Shown: piece after piece, positions 43,929 through 53,780 of the stretch
Numbering within the stretch: the first letter of the stretch is position 1
How the letters are laid out: every line of letters starts with the position of its first letter
NCBI GenBank assembly: GCA_030680835.1
Contig: JAUXUD010000071.1
Span: 1-58,032, forward strand
Direction: 5' to 3'
Length of the DNA stretch: 58,032 nt
From: Bacteroidota bacterium
GTDB taxonomy: Bacteria > Bacteroidota > Bacteroidia > UKL13-3
Notes under the pieces: model-generated
What the model saw: the letters and a program-made list of their open reading frames with translations, nothing else
Databases searched by the model: none
Told to the model about the DNA's origin: nothing
Made by a program: the position numbers and the translations under genes

Positions 43929-44030
43929 TTGTGCAAAAGAAAAGGTTTAGTGAATAGTTGTTATTTTCGATTTAACTACTTTATTTTACCGCTTATAAAT
44001 ATTTGTTTACAAATTGTAAATCATACATAA

Positions 44031-47000
44031 ATGAAGAAAATATACGCTTTAATGCTTATTTTATTTAGCATTCAGTTTGCAGGCTTCGCACAAGGACTCG
44101 GTACCATTCGGGGTACCATTAAAGAGTCCAAAACCAAAAAGCCAATGGACTATGTAACGGTTATTGTGCAGTTAAACGGAATAACAAAAGGCTCAACGCA
44201 TACCGACGATGATGGTGGATTTCAATTAAATGCACTTCAACCCGGCAGATACACTTTAATTGCCATATACTCGGGTTACGGCCAGGTAAGAATCGATGAT
44301 ATTGCATTATCAGCTGATGAAGACCGGTTTATTGAGTTTGTGATGAACAATACAACCCTTGAAGAGGTTGTTATTAAAAATACGCGTTCTATTATTGATA
44401 AAGGAGGAATCAAGGGTTCAAATACCTCGGGAGATGCTGTTCTGAAAATGGGTACCCGAAGTGTCGCCAAAATTGCCGGGCAAACGCTCGGGGTGGAATC
44501 CAGAAATGGGGGTACTCCAAATTTCCGTGGTGCACGGGCCGATGCCACTGCCTATTTTATTGATGGTGTTCGCGTTCAGGCGGGAGCTTCGAATATACCT
44601 GCAAATGCCATTGAAAACATTCAGGTAATAACCGGGGGAACACCGGCACAGTATGGCGACTTTATTGGAGGAGCCATTGCAATTACCACCAAATCACCTA
44701 CCAAATATTTCCAGAGAAGTTTTGAATATACCACATCAACACCCTTCTACGGTTATCTGGACAACAGTCATTACAATTCGTTTCAATCGAGCATTTCGGG
44801 TCCGGTAAAAACAATTAATAAAGGCAGGGGTAATGAAGAAAGAGTTTTGTTGGGATTCCTGTTTGCAGGGGCTGTTAGATATGATCTTGATGGAAATTTG
44901 CCTGCAGTTGATATTTACAAAGTGAAAAATGATAAATTAAAAGAGATCCAAAAAACTCCTTTAATACCCGGTGCTACAGGTACTTTGTTTCCGGCAGCAG
45001 AATATTTAACAAAAAACGATCTGGAAAAAGTAGGCTACAAACAAAATGTTGCAGGTTACAGTGCAGATATAAACGGAAATTTTAACTTTCAACCAACTAC
45101 AAATATTAATGTACGCCTGGGTTATTATGGTAACTTTAGCCAGGGTCGCGGGTTCAGCTATTACAATTCATTGTTGAATTCAGATAATAACTCACTGAGC
45201 AGGTCGTATACACTAAGAACCTTTTTACAGTTTACCCAAACATTTAAAAAAGAAGAAGCAGACAAGGATAATAAAGAAGCGCCAAAAACCGAATCTACGA
45301 TTAGTAACGCGTATTATACTGTGAGGCTTTCTTATGAGAGAGGTGCGGGTGAATCCATGGATGCAGAACATCAAAGAGATTTATTTTCTTATGGGTACCT
45401 GGGCACTTTTAAAACTTACACAGCTCCGGTATACCAAAGAGTTGTAAAATCTTTTAACGAAAAACCGGATTCCTTTTTGTATGACAAGGCAAATAAAAAA
45501 TACATATATTTAACAGATTATTACAGGCAATCCGGAAATTCGGATACCCTTTTTACTTTTGAACAGGATAAAAATTATAACGAAATCCGTGGTAATTATA
45601 CCCGTGCAGTTTATGATTTTTTTGGACAAAGCAACCTGAGAAATATCAATACCGTGCGCGGCAGGGGCGGTTTGGTTAACGGGGATAATCCAAGTGGTAT
45701 TTATTCTAATATGTGGGGTAATGTAGGGGGCCTGCAGGCAAACTACTCAAAATCGATGGCTGAGATTTTCAATCTTTATGTGATGAGTGAGTTCTCCATT
45801 GCGCCTAAAAGTAATCCCAAGGCAAAACACGAATTTCAAATGGGAATTAACGTTGAGCAACAATTCAGGAGAAGTTATGGAGTAGGAGCGGCAGGTTTAT
45901 GGAGTTTAATGCGTTTAAGTGCCAACCAGCAGTTTGAGGGTTTGGCTACCCATCCGGATTCGGCAACATTAAAATTTGATGGAAACGGAGTTTTTCAGGA
46001 TACCGTTTCATTTGACCGTAGAATTGTTCTTGACCGTCAATCTAATTTTGACAATAACCTGAGAAGCAAATTAATTTCACAAGGGGCTGTGGATGTTTAT
46101 GGAAAACCGATAGACCAACACTCCTATATAGATATTAATTCATACAAACCGGGTGATTACTCATTAGATATGTTTAACGCCGATGAGTTGCTGAATAATG
46201 GTAATTCATATGTAAGTTACAGTGGTTATGACCACTTGGGAAATATTAAAAGGAAAAAAACCAGTATTGACGATTTTCTGAATAATCCGGCAACGCGTGC
46301 TATACCTGCTTATCAACCCATATATATGGCGGCATGGTTGCAGGATAAATTTGTATTTAAGGATTTAATTGTAAGGGTAGGGGTACGTTTGGAGCGATTT
46401 GATGCCAATCAACCCGTTTTAAAAGATCCGTATTCCATGGTTCCCATCATTAATGCTGGCCAGATTAAAGGAGATTCAAAATATGATGCCAGCTTAAAAT
46501 CGCAGATACCTACAAACATCGGAGATAATTTTGTTGTTTATATTAACAGGGATGCAGACCAGCAGGCGGGCAACGACAAACTTTCGAATGCAACGATTGT
46601 TGGCTATAGAAACGGTAACAACTGGTTTGATAAAAACGGAAATCCAATTACCGATCCGCAACAAATTGCCCGCGATGGTAAAACCAACAGAAATATTCCC
46701 GTATTTGTTGATCCAAAAAATGCCAATTTACCTAAAGCCAGTTCCTTTACCGATTATGTGCCCGATGTAAAAGTATTGCCACGTATATGGTTTTCTTTTC
46801 CCATTTCAACAACCTCACAATTCTTTGGTACTTACGATATCCTAACACAAAGACCCAATACCAATGTTGGACAAATTGACGATTATTATTTTCTGCAAAA
46901 CCGTTTAAGTGGCGGTGCATTGGCGAATCCCGATTTAAAAATGCAACAGACTACAGATTATGAAATCGGTTTCCGCCAGCAAATTGGAACCGATGCTGCT

Positions 47001-47855
47001 CTGGGAATTATTGCATCATACCGCGAATCCCGTAATATGATTCAACTATACCGGTATGTGCAAGCCTGGCCAAATGATTATACTACGTTTGGCAATCTTG
47101 ACTTTTCAACGGTAAAAAGTATTGGCCTGGAATATGAAATAAGGGAATTGGGTAATATAACCTTAAAGTCAAATTATCAAATGCAGTTTGCTGATGGAAC
47201 AGGTTCAAACTCAACTTCAAGTAATGCTTTAATCCAGGTAGGATTGCCTTCTTTACGTACCATCTATCCAATGGATATAGATACACGTCATACTTTTAAA
47301 GCAGTATTTGATTATCATTATAAGGTGGAAAATTCAAAAACTACAGCTATGGAGTATAATGGCCCGGTAGTGAATGGTAAACGAATTTTTGAAAATGCAG
47401 GTTTCAATGTTATTTTCACAACCTATTCCGGTCGTCCTTATACCCAAAATTTGAATCCAACTCCTGATGGTGTTCAATCAGGTGTGGTAGTAAGAAGTCC
47501 TATTAAAGGATCAAGAAATGGAGCCAACTTGCCTCCGCAGTATAATGTGGATTTGCAATTTGATAAATCATTCCTGTTTAAAAGAAAGGAAATCAGCGGC
47601 ACCCAAACCTTTTATACTTTACGTCTGTTCGTAATGGTTCAAAACCTGTTTAACACAGCCAACGTAACTTCGGTTTTCCCTTATAGTGGTTCGGCTTATA
47701 ATGATGGTTTTATAGCTTCCCCGGCTGCAAAAGAACAAATTAATTCTGCAACCAGTCAACAGGCTTATATTGACTTATACAATATCAGAATGGTTAACCC
47801 CGACAGATTCTCTTATCCACGTTTGACCCGTTTGGGTATGGCTCTTTATTTCTAA
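44031..47855 (+). CDS. TonB-dependent receptor with carboxypeptidase-like domain
   Basis: This is an outer-membrane receptor of 1274 residues. A signal peptide (MKKIYALMLILFSIQFAGFAQ) precedes a carboxypeptidase-regulatory-like beta domain (about 25-110: GTIRGTIKESKTKKPMDYVTVIVQ, HTDDDGGFQLNALQPGRYTL). The plug follows (about 115-230: TPNFRGARADATAYFIDGVRV, ANAIENIQVITGGTPAQYGDFIGGAIAITTK), then a large barrel ending in a terminal aromatic strand (PRLTRLGMALYF). No SusD-like partner is adjacent. The next two genes encode a 1338-residue secreted protein and a PorV-family protein, so the substrate may be handled by that set rather than a polysaccharide-uptake pair. Confidence 0.93.
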   Translation: MKKIYALMLILFSIQFAGFAQGLGTIRGTIKESKTKKPMDYVTVIVQLNGITKGSTHTDDDGGFQLNALQPGRYTLIAIYSGYGQVRIDDIALSADEDRFIEFVMNNTTLEEVVIKNTRSIIDKGGIKGSNTSGDAVLKMGTRSVAKIAGQTLGVESRNGGTPNFRGARADATAYFIDGVRVQAGASNIPANAIENIQVITGGTPAQYGDFIGGAIAITTKSPTKYFQRSFEYTTSTPFYGYLDNSHYNSFQSSISGPVKTINKGRGNEERVLLGFLFAGAVRYDLDGNLPAVDIYKVKNDKLKEIQKTPLIPGATGTLFPAAEYLTKNDLEKVGYKQNVAGYSADINGNFNFQPTTNINVRLGYYGNFSQGRGFSYYNSLLNSDNNSLSRSYTLRTFLQFTQTFKKEEADKDNKEAPKTESTISNAYYTVRLSYERGAGESMDAEHQRDLFSYGYLGTFKTYTAPVYQRVVKSFNEKPDSFLYDKANKKYIYLTDYYRQSGNSDTLFTFEQDKNYNEIRGNYTRAVYDFFGQSNLRNINTVRGRGGLVNGDNPSGIYSNMWGNVGGLQANYSKSMAEIFNLYVMSEFSIAPKSNPKAKHEFQMGINVEQQFRRSYGVGAAGLWSLMRLSANQQFEGLATHPDSATLKFDGNGVFQDTVSFDRRIVLDRQSNFDNNLRSKLISQGAVDVYGKPIDQHSYIDINSYKPGDYSLDMFNADELLNNGNSYVSYSGYDHLGNIKRKKTSIDDFLNNPATRAIPAYQPIYMAAWLQDKFVFKDLIVRVGVRLERFDANQPVLKDPYSMVPIINAGQIKGDSKYDASLKSQIPTNIGDNFVVYINRDADQQAGNDKLSNATIVGYRNGNNWFDKNGNPITDPQQIARDGKTNRNIPVFVDPKNANLPKASSFTDYVPDVKVLPRIWFSFPISTTSQFFGTYDILTQRPNTNVGQIDDYYFLQNRLSGGALANPDLKMQQTTDYEIGFRQQIGTDAALGIIASYRESRNMIQLYRYVQAWPNDYTTFGNLDFSTVKSIGLEYEIRELGNITLKSNYQMQFADGTGSNSTSSNALIQVGLPSLRTIYPMDIDTRHTFKAVFDYHYKVENSKTTAMEYNGPVVNGKRIFENAGFNVIFTTYSGRPYTQNLNPTPDGVQSGVVVRSPIKGSRNGANLPPQYNVDLQFDKSFLFKRKEISGTQTFYTLRLFVMVQNLFNTANVTSVFPYSGSAYNDGFIASPAAKEQINSATSQQAYIDLYNIRMVNPDRFSYPRLTRLGMALYF

Positions 47856-47878
47856 TTCAATTATTTATTGAAAAAAAC

Positions 47879-50800
47879 ATGATTATGAATACAATATATA
47901 GAAAGCTTGTTTTAAAAGCTTTAACTGTAATAGCTCTTGTTTTATTTGCCGGTCAGATTGAGGCAAAGGAAAACATTGGCCTGGGTAAAAAACAGACCCG
48001 TACCACGAACATGAACAAGGGTGCCGGTTGTGCACAGGCTACCCAACAAAAAGACCTGGATGTAAACAATGTAAGAACGACAATATTAAATGGGGGGGAT
48101 ATGTGGTGGAACCTGAGCAATGCCCGCTATGAAATTCCTAAGGTAGAGCCAGGCAATGTTTCAAAACACTCTCTGTTTTCGGGAGCATTATGGATTGGTG
48201 GTGTAACCTCAGGTAATCTGCGCATCGCAGCTCAAACATATCGTCAGAGCGGTGCGGATTATTATCCGGGTCCGCTGCAAATTGACGGCTCTGCTGCTAT
48301 TACAGCATCCCGTTGCAAAGAATATGATAAAATCTGGAAAATTACCCTGAGTGAAATTGATGCTTTCAGGACAGACTGGAGTTCGACAACGAGTATTCCG
48401 GAATCCATAGAAAACTGGCCGGGAAATCCAATCGGAACAATATACGGACCCACACCGAATTATCAGGGCGAATTTAAAAAGATGGCTCCGTTTTATGATG
48501 TGAATGACGACGGAAATTATAGACCTTCAGAAGGAGATTACCCATCATTCGATGAAAATAACGCAGATAATATCCCTGATATGATGCTGTATACCATTTA
48601 TAATGATAAGGGAAATATTCATTCTGAGACTGATGGATTACCGATAGGTCTTGAATTACATACCCAAAGTTTTGGTTATACAACCAATGATGAAATAAAC
48701 AACATGACTTTTTATCGTACCACAATTTACAACAGAGGTACTGAAACCATTGACAGTTGTATTTTTGGCCAGTGGGTAGATGCAGATTTGGGAAACTACT
48801 CGGATGATTATGTGGAGTGTGATGTGAAGAGAAACCTTGGAATTTGTTATAATGGCGATGATAACGACGAAGGTATTTTAGGTTACGGTCTGAACCCACC
48901 CAGCGTTGGGGTAAACTTTTTTGAGGGGCCTTTACGTCCGGACAAAACTGAAATTGGACTCTCTAAATTTATTTATTACAATAACGACTGGTCGGTAACC
49001 GGCAACCCTCAAAGACCTGAACATTACTGGAATTATTTAAACGGTCGCTGGAAAGACGGATTGAATATTACTTATGGTGGAAATGGCAGGGGTGGATCCG
49101 ACACTGCCAGTTATATGTTTCCGGGTGGAACCGATCCGGGTAACCGGTCTGACTGGACTGAAAGAATTGCAGGCAATACACCCGGCGACAGAAGATTTCT
49201 TCAAACCGCAGGTCCGTTTACTTTGCTACCGGGTGCGGTAAACAAAGTTACTGTTGCCGTTGTTTGGGCAAGAGGAACTACCGGAGGCGCAACGGGTTCT
49301 TTTAATTTATTGAAAGAGGCAAGCGATAAAGCATACGTTTTATATAAAAATAATTTTAATATTATTGATGGACCGGGTATACCAGACCTTGAAATTGTAG
49401 AACTTGACAGAGAATTAATTTTGAATATCACCAACTACGGCAAGACTGAAAATTATATAGATTCATCTGCAGGACTATGCAGTTCAAAAACCATTTACAA
49501 ATTTCAGGGATACCAGATTTTTCAGCTAAAGAAAAGTTCAGTTCCCAGCGATTTGTATAACCTGGATGAAGCCAAGCTGGTGGCACAATGTGACATAGCC
49601 GATGGGGCTTCATTATTGGTAAATATTGTTAATGATGCGGATTTGGGTACAGTAAAAAAAATAATGGTAAATGGTGAAGATAAAGGAGTAAAACACAGCT
49701 TTAAAATTACTAAAGATTATTTCTCTACATTTTCTGATCCAACCCTTGTTAATTTCCAGTCATACAATTACCTGCTGGTTGCGTATTCAAATGTTCAAAA
49801 TTGTGTAGATGATGATGCTCAATATCTGGCAGGACGTAAAATGGCAAATATTGACCCGAATGCAATAGAACAGGGTGTAAAAGTGTATACTGCAGTACCT
49901 CATAAATCAACACCGCATAACCAGGGAACTGTTTTGGGTTCAAGTTATTCAGATGGACCTGAAATAACCAAGGTTGAAGGAATTGGCAATAGCGGATTGG
50001 CCATTAACTTATCAAAGGAATCAATTGAAAAAGCATTGATTGCTCCATACTACGTTCCCACTCCAACTTATCAAAAAGGTAAGGGACCTGTTATCGTAAA
50101 AGTTATTGATCCATTTAAAGTACCTATGGCCGACTTTGAATTGAGAATTAATGATACTTCCACTTCAGCCGTTAAAGACGATACATTGTCAGAAAACAGC
50201 ACTAGCTGGATGCTGATTAATTTATCCCCGGTTGCTTCAGGAAATTTAAAAATAGGGAAATATTATAAAGTAAATACAGGTTCAATCACTATTGAAGGTG
50301 AAACCTTTAATGCTCCCATGGTTTTTAAAGCAAAAGACACCAAGTTTACCGGTTCAGGTACAGTTATCGGAGAAGTAGTTCTGAGTGAAACAAAAATAGG
50401 TAAACCCAATGAACAGGTTTTTGCACAATGGGGCTTGAGCATAACCATTATACAGGTTCAAAAACCGGGCAATCCTACAGATCCTTATGATGATTCCAAT
50501 GGATTCATTTCCGCATCTATAGAATATGCCAATAAGACCAATATCTGGTTACCCGGTGTACCCGATGAGCTGGCTTCTTTGGTTCCATTAAACTGGATCA
50601 GGGCGGGCACCAGTGGCACACCTGCTTTCAAGAGTGCCTATGACAATGATTTTGCGATTCCGCAACCATCGCCATTTCCTGCAATTCCTGTTGATCCGAG
50701 AAGACAATACAATAAAGTATTAGGGGGCACCTGGGCTCCATACAGTTTGGCAGCAAGGGCTATTACACCTCAGCCAACTTTTGGTCCGGCATGGGCTCCG

Positions 50801-51895
50801 GGTGGAGCAGGTGGATATTCAAGCGATAATCCGCTTTCAGATTTGCAAAGTATCCAGGTAGTGTTAACCCAGGATCAAACCAAATGGAGCAGATGCATTG
50901 TACTGGAGGCAGGAGAAAACACTGCGACCAATATTGGCGGGGCCGAAAAATTAAACCGTCGCAAATCACCCTCAGTGGGGAAAGATGGCAAACCCGATGG
51001 AACTGGAAACGGCAAAGGCTGGTTCCCGGGATACGCAGTTAACCATGAAACCGGAGAACGTTTGAATATTTTATTTGCAGAAGACTCATCCATTCCTTCA
51101 GAAAACGGAACCGATATGATCTGGAATCCAACCAGCAACCTGGTTAAACAAACACCTGCCGGACTGGATTATTTGTTTGGAGGAAAACACCATATTTATG
51201 TGATGGGTTCTAAAGCATTTAAACTGGGTGGAACGGTTAAATACAACGGTCCCAGATATGATGAATGTAAAAGCTACGACAGCTTGTTTAATTTAATCGA
51301 AAGTGGTACTGCCAGTGTTTTAAACAAGCGTTACTTTTTTTCACAGGCAATGTGGGTAAGTGTGACTCTGGTTGATGCAAAAACAAAAATTGGTGCACCC
51401 AATGACGGATTGATTCCCTGCGATGTAAAAATCAACATTAATGTGAAACGTCCTTATGCAAGTTATACAAAAACCTCAGACGTTTTGTATAATGAAGGTC
51501 AGCCTCTATACCAGTTCTCAACTACAAATTTATCGGATGTAAGAGAAACCAAAGAAGCCGGTAAAACAGCTTTGGATATGGTATCTATTACTCCTAACCC
51601 TTATTATGCCTACGCAGGTTATGAAGATCCGGGCAATCAGCTGGACACAAAAGTTAAAATTATTAACCTACCAACCAAATGTGTGGTTTCTATTTACACC
51701 CAGGGTGGATTTTTGGTTCGACGCATTAAAAAGGATGACAATTCCAGAACTTATCTGGATTGGAATTTAAAGAATGACGTAAATGTACCAATTGCAAGTG
51801 GTGTTTATCTGATTCATATTTATGCAGATGGTATAGGTGAACGGGTAATAAAATGGTTCGGAATTATGAGACCTGCAGATTTTGACACATTCTAA
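47879..51895 (+). CDS. Giant secreted T9SS-type surface protein
   Basis: This is a 1338-residue exported protein of unknown activity, with a signal peptide VLKALTVIALVLFAGQIEA (Met1 or Met3 as start). After NNVRTTILNGGDMWWNLSNARYEIPK and FSGALWIGGV come several hundred residues of Asp/Asn/Gly-rich beta modules. Calcium-loop-like runs such as YDVNDDGNYRPSEGDYP occur near residue 205. The last 100 residues (VSITPNPYYAYAGYEDPG, KVKIINLPTKCVVSIYTQGGFLVRRI, WNLKNDVNVPIASGVYLIHIYAD) look like a diverged type A sorting or FlgD-like Ig domain. It starts 23 bases after the TonB receptor stop. Homologs, as I recall, are found beside TonB-receptor and PorV genes in other Bacteroidota. Confidence 0.75.
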   Translation: MIMNTIYRKLVLKALTVIALVLFAGQIEAKENIGLGKKQTRTTNMNKGAGCAQATQQKDLDVNNVRTTILNGGDMWWNLSNARYEIPKVEPGNVSKHSLFSGALWIGGVTSGNLRIAAQTYRQSGADYYPGPLQIDGSAAITASRCKEYDKIWKITLSEIDAFRTDWSSTTSIPESIENWPGNPIGTIYGPTPNYQGEFKKMAPFYDVNDDGNYRPSEGDYPSFDENNADNIPDMMLYTIYNDKGNIHSETDGLPIGLELHTQSFGYTTNDEINNMTFYRTTIYNRGTETIDSCIFGQWVDADLGNYSDDYVECDVKRNLGICYNGDDNDEGILGYGLNPPSVGVNFFEGPLRPDKTEIGLSKFIYYNNDWSVTGNPQRPEHYWNYLNGRWKDGLNITYGGNGRGGSDTASYMFPGGTDPGNRSDWTERIAGNTPGDRRFLQTAGPFTLLPGAVNKVTVAVVWARGTTGGATGSFNLLKEASDKAYVLYKNNFNIIDGPGIPDLEIVELDRELILNITNYGKTENYIDSSAGLCSSKTIYKFQGYQIFQLKKSSVPSDLYNLDEAKLVAQCDIADGASLLVNIVNDADLGTVKKIMVNGEDKGVKHSFKITKDYFSTFSDPTLVNFQSYNYLLVAYSNVQNCVDDDAQYLAGRKMANIDPNAIEQGVKVYTAVPHKSTPHNQGTVLGSSYSDGPEITKVEGIGNSGLAINLSKESIEKALIAPYYVPTPTYQKGKGPVIVKVIDPFKVPMADFELRINDTSTSAVKDDTLSENSTSWMLINLSPVASGNLKIGKYYKVNTGSITIEGETFNAPMVFKAKDTKFTGSGTVIGEVVLSETKIGKPNEQVFAQWGLSITIIQVQKPGNPTDPYDDSNGFISASIEYANKTNIWLPGVPDELASLVPLNWIRAGTSGTPAFKSAYDNDFAIPQPSPFPAIPVDPRRQYNKVLGGTWAPYSLAARAITPQPTFGPAWAPGGAGGYSSDNPLSDLQSIQVVLTQDQTKWSRCIVLEAGENTATNIGGAEKLNRRKSPSVGKDGKPDGTGNGKGWFPGYAVNHETGERLNILFAEDSSIPSENGTDMIWNPTSNLVKQTPAGLDYLFGGKHHIYVMGSKAFKLGGTVKYNGPRYDECKSYDSLFNLIESGTASVLNKRYFFSQAMWVSVTLVDAKTKIGAPNDGLIPCDVKININVKRPYASYTKTSDVLYNEGQPLYQFSTTNLSDVRETKEAGKTALDMVSITPNPYYAYAGYEDPGNQLDTKVKIINLPTKCVVSIYTQGGFLVRRIKKDDNSRTYLDWNLKNDVNVPIASGVYLIHIYADGIGERVIKWFGIMRPADFDTF

Positions 51896-51912
51896 ACAAA
51901 GTATAAACCCTT

Positions 51913-51953
51913 GAAATTAGTTGGAGTAAAAAGCTTTTTCTTCAACTAATTTC
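51913..51953 (+). terminator. Intercistronic hairpin before the PorV-like gene
   Basis: GAAATTAGTTG (51913-51923) pairs perfectly with its complement at 51943-51953 around a loop that contains AAAAAGCTTTTT. Only a short T run (TACTTTT) follows. It could be a partial terminator or an mRNA-stabilising element that sets the ratio of the giant protein to the PorV-like barrel. Confidence 0.5.
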
Positions 51954-51980
51954 TACTTTTAAACAAAAAATTATTTACAG

Positions 51981-53111
51981 ATGAAAAATTATATTTTTAG
52001 TTTCGGATTGTTTAGCCTTTTGGTTTATTCTATCGGGGCATATGCAGGTAATCCCGATCGTTCGGGTGGAGCAGGGGCTACACAATTAACAATAAATCCC
52101 TACGCCAGAACCTCGGGTTATGGTGGCGCAAACTCTGCTTCTGTAAGGGGTATTGAATCTTTTAACCTGAATATAGCCGGTTTGGCGTATGCAAAAAATA
52201 CGGAAGTTTGTTTTTCCCGGGTAGGTTACCTGGTTGGGGCGGGTGTTTCAATCAATAACCTCGGTATTGCCCAGGCAATTGGCGAAGATGGTGAAGGCGG
52301 AGTTATTGGATTGGGCGTTGCTTCCTGGGATTTTGGCAGCATCCCGATAACTACGTTTGATAACCCGGATGGAACACTGCCTACTTTCAGCCCCCAGGTT
52401 ATCAATCTCGGTGTATCATATGCCCGTAAATTTTCAAACAGTATTACCGGTGGCTTTTTAATCCGCCTGATATCTGAAGGTTTGCATGATGTAAGGGCAC
52501 AAGGTATAGCTTTTGATTTTGGTGTTCAATACCAAACAAGTTTAAGACCCCGCAAAAACAAGATTAAAAAAGATGACTTTAAACTGGGTATCGCAGTAAG
52601 AAACATTGGTCCCGATATGCAGTATGGGGGTGATGGACTTTCATTCAGGGCAATTAACTCAAGTACCGGTGCCGACCGTAAAGCATTTTTTGCAGCCGAT
52701 AAATTTAATTTGCCAACACTGGTAAATATTGGACTGGGTTACGATATGCGTTTAGACCAAAGTGGCGATGCATTTCATCACAGGCTAACAGCTTCGGGTA
52801 ATTTTAATTACAATGCATTTCAATCAAATGTGTATGGTTTGGGTTTGGAGTATGCATTTAAGGAAATGTTTATGTTACGGGGAGCCTATAATATAAGCGG
52901 CGATAAGCAGCTTTTCAGCAAAAATCAAAGCGATCCGCAATATCTTAATCCTGTTTATGGATTCTGGTCGGGAGTAACTTTTCAGGTTCCGGTTTCTAAA
53001 TCGGGAACTTCATTTGCCCTGGATTACTCATATGCACCTACCCGTATATTTAATGGAATGCATACTATTGGAATTCGTTTGATAGTAGGAGGAGGAAGCA
53101 AAAAAGGTTAA
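51981..53111 (+). CDS. PorV/PorQ-family outer-membrane protein
   Basis: This is a 376-residue outer-membrane barrel of the PorV/PorQ type, the T9SS shuttle/attachment family. After the signal peptide (FGLFSLLVYSIGAYA) the N-terminal hallmark is GAGATQLTINPYARTSGYGGANSASVRGIESFNLNIAGLAY. Barrel strands follow, with NLGVSYARKFSNSITGGFLIRLISEG, LGIAVRNIGPDMQYGGDGLSF and a C-terminal HTIGIRLIVGGGSKKG. In characterised systems PorV collects cargo from the translocon; here the cargo would be the giant protein just upstream. The gene closes the unit. Confidence 0.85.
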   Translation: MKNYIFSFGLFSLLVYSIGAYAGNPDRSGGAGATQLTINPYARTSGYGGANSASVRGIESFNLNIAGLAYAKNTEVCFSRVGYLVGAGVSINNLGIAQAIGEDGEGGVIGLGVASWDFGSIPITTFDNPDGTLPTFSPQVINLGVSYARKFSNSITGGFLIRLISEGLHDVRAQGIAFDFGVQYQTSLRPRKNKIKKDDFKLGIAVRNIGPDMQYGGDGLSFRAINSSTGADRKAFFAADKFNLPTLVNIGLGYDMRLDQSGDAFHHRLTASGNFNYNAFQSNVYGLGLEYAFKEMFMLRGAYNISGDKQLFSKNQSDPQYLNPVYGFWSGVTFQVPVSKSGTSFALDYSYAPTRIFNGMHTIGIRLIVGGGSKKG

Positions 53112-53195
53112 ATTTTACACACCTGGCAGCTGCAACCACGTGAGTGTTTGCTTTTAATGCCAAATATGTATATTAAAATTTGATATAATTCATAC

Positions 53196-53224
53196 TTGAT
53201 TAAATCAAAAGTTTAATATATTTG
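53196..53224 (+). promoter_or_regulatory. Canonical Bacteroidota promoter of greA
   Basis: TTG at 53196-53198, an 18-base spacer and TATATTTG at 53217-53224 match the -33 TTG and -7 TAnnTTTG elements used by the primary sigma factor in this phylum. Transcription would start near 53230, some 75 bases before the greA ATG and just before the leader hairpin. Confidence 0.6.
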
Positions 53225-53236
53225 TATTCGATAAAT

Positions 53237-53277
53237 AAGAAACGTTTCGCCATTGTGCGGAACGTTTCTTTTGTTTT
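53237..53277 (+). terminator. Terminator-like hairpin in the greA leader
   Basis: AAGAAACGTTTCGC (53237-53250) pairs with GCGGAACGTTTCTT (53257-53270), with one G-U pair, across a 6-base loop, and is followed by TTGTTTT. This is a good intrinsic terminator. It lies downstream of the canonical promoter at 53196-53224 and upstream of greA, so it may act as an attenuator for greA. It could also end read-through from the PorV-like gene. Confidence 0.65.
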
Positions 53278-53304
53278 AAAAACCAAGTAAATAACAAAAT
53301 TGCT

Positions 53305-53778
53305 ATGGAAGAATTTAATTATGTTACAAAAGAAGGTTTAGAAAAATTACAGGCCGAACTGAACGATTTAAAATTTGTTCAACGCCCTTTTATTACAAGG
53401 CAAATAGCTGATGCACGTGATAAAGGTGATTTAAGTGAAAATGCAGAATATCATGCTGCAAAGGAAGATCAGGGAATTATAGAAACTAAAATAGTTAAAC
53501 TAAATAATCTGATTACCATGTCGCGCATTATTGATGAAAGTAAGCTTAGTACCAAACAAGTGATGATGCTTACCAAGGTGAGGTTGCTCAACCATAACAT
53601 TAACAAGGAAATTTTGTATATGCTGGTGAATGAAAAAGAAGCCGACCTGAAAACCGGTAAAATATCATTTAAATCTCCTATTGGGTTAGGCCTGATGAAT
53701 AAAAAAGTTGGAGATATAGTTGAAGTTACGGTTCCTGCAGGCAAAATTAAATTAGAGATTCTGGAAATTACCTTATAG
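53305..53778 (+). CDS. greA: Transcription elongation factor GreA
   Basis: GreA enters the RNA polymerase secondary channel and triggers cleavage of backtracked RNA. The 157 residues have the standard layout: coiled-coil N-terminus (YVTKEGLEKLQAELNDLK), acidic tip ARDKGDLSENAEYHAAKEDQG and a C-terminal FKBP-like domain (SFKSPIGLGLMNKKVGDIVEVTVPAGKIKLEILEI). The basic patch is modest. The HIT gene starts 2 bases after its stop, so they form an operon under the promoter at 53196. Confidence 0.97.
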   Translation: MEEFNYVTKEGLEKLQAELNDLKFVQRPFITRQIADARDKGDLSENAEYHAAKEDQGIIETKIVKLNNLITMSRIIDESKLSTKQVMMLTKVRLLNHNINKEILYMLVNEKEADLKTGKISFKSPIGLGLMNKKVGDIVEVTVPAGKIKLEILEITL

Positions 53779-53780
53779 AA

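Noticed and set aside
46531-46770. Internal frame in the TonB receptor
   Set aside because: It overlaps the strongly supported receptor in another phase and has no recognisable features.
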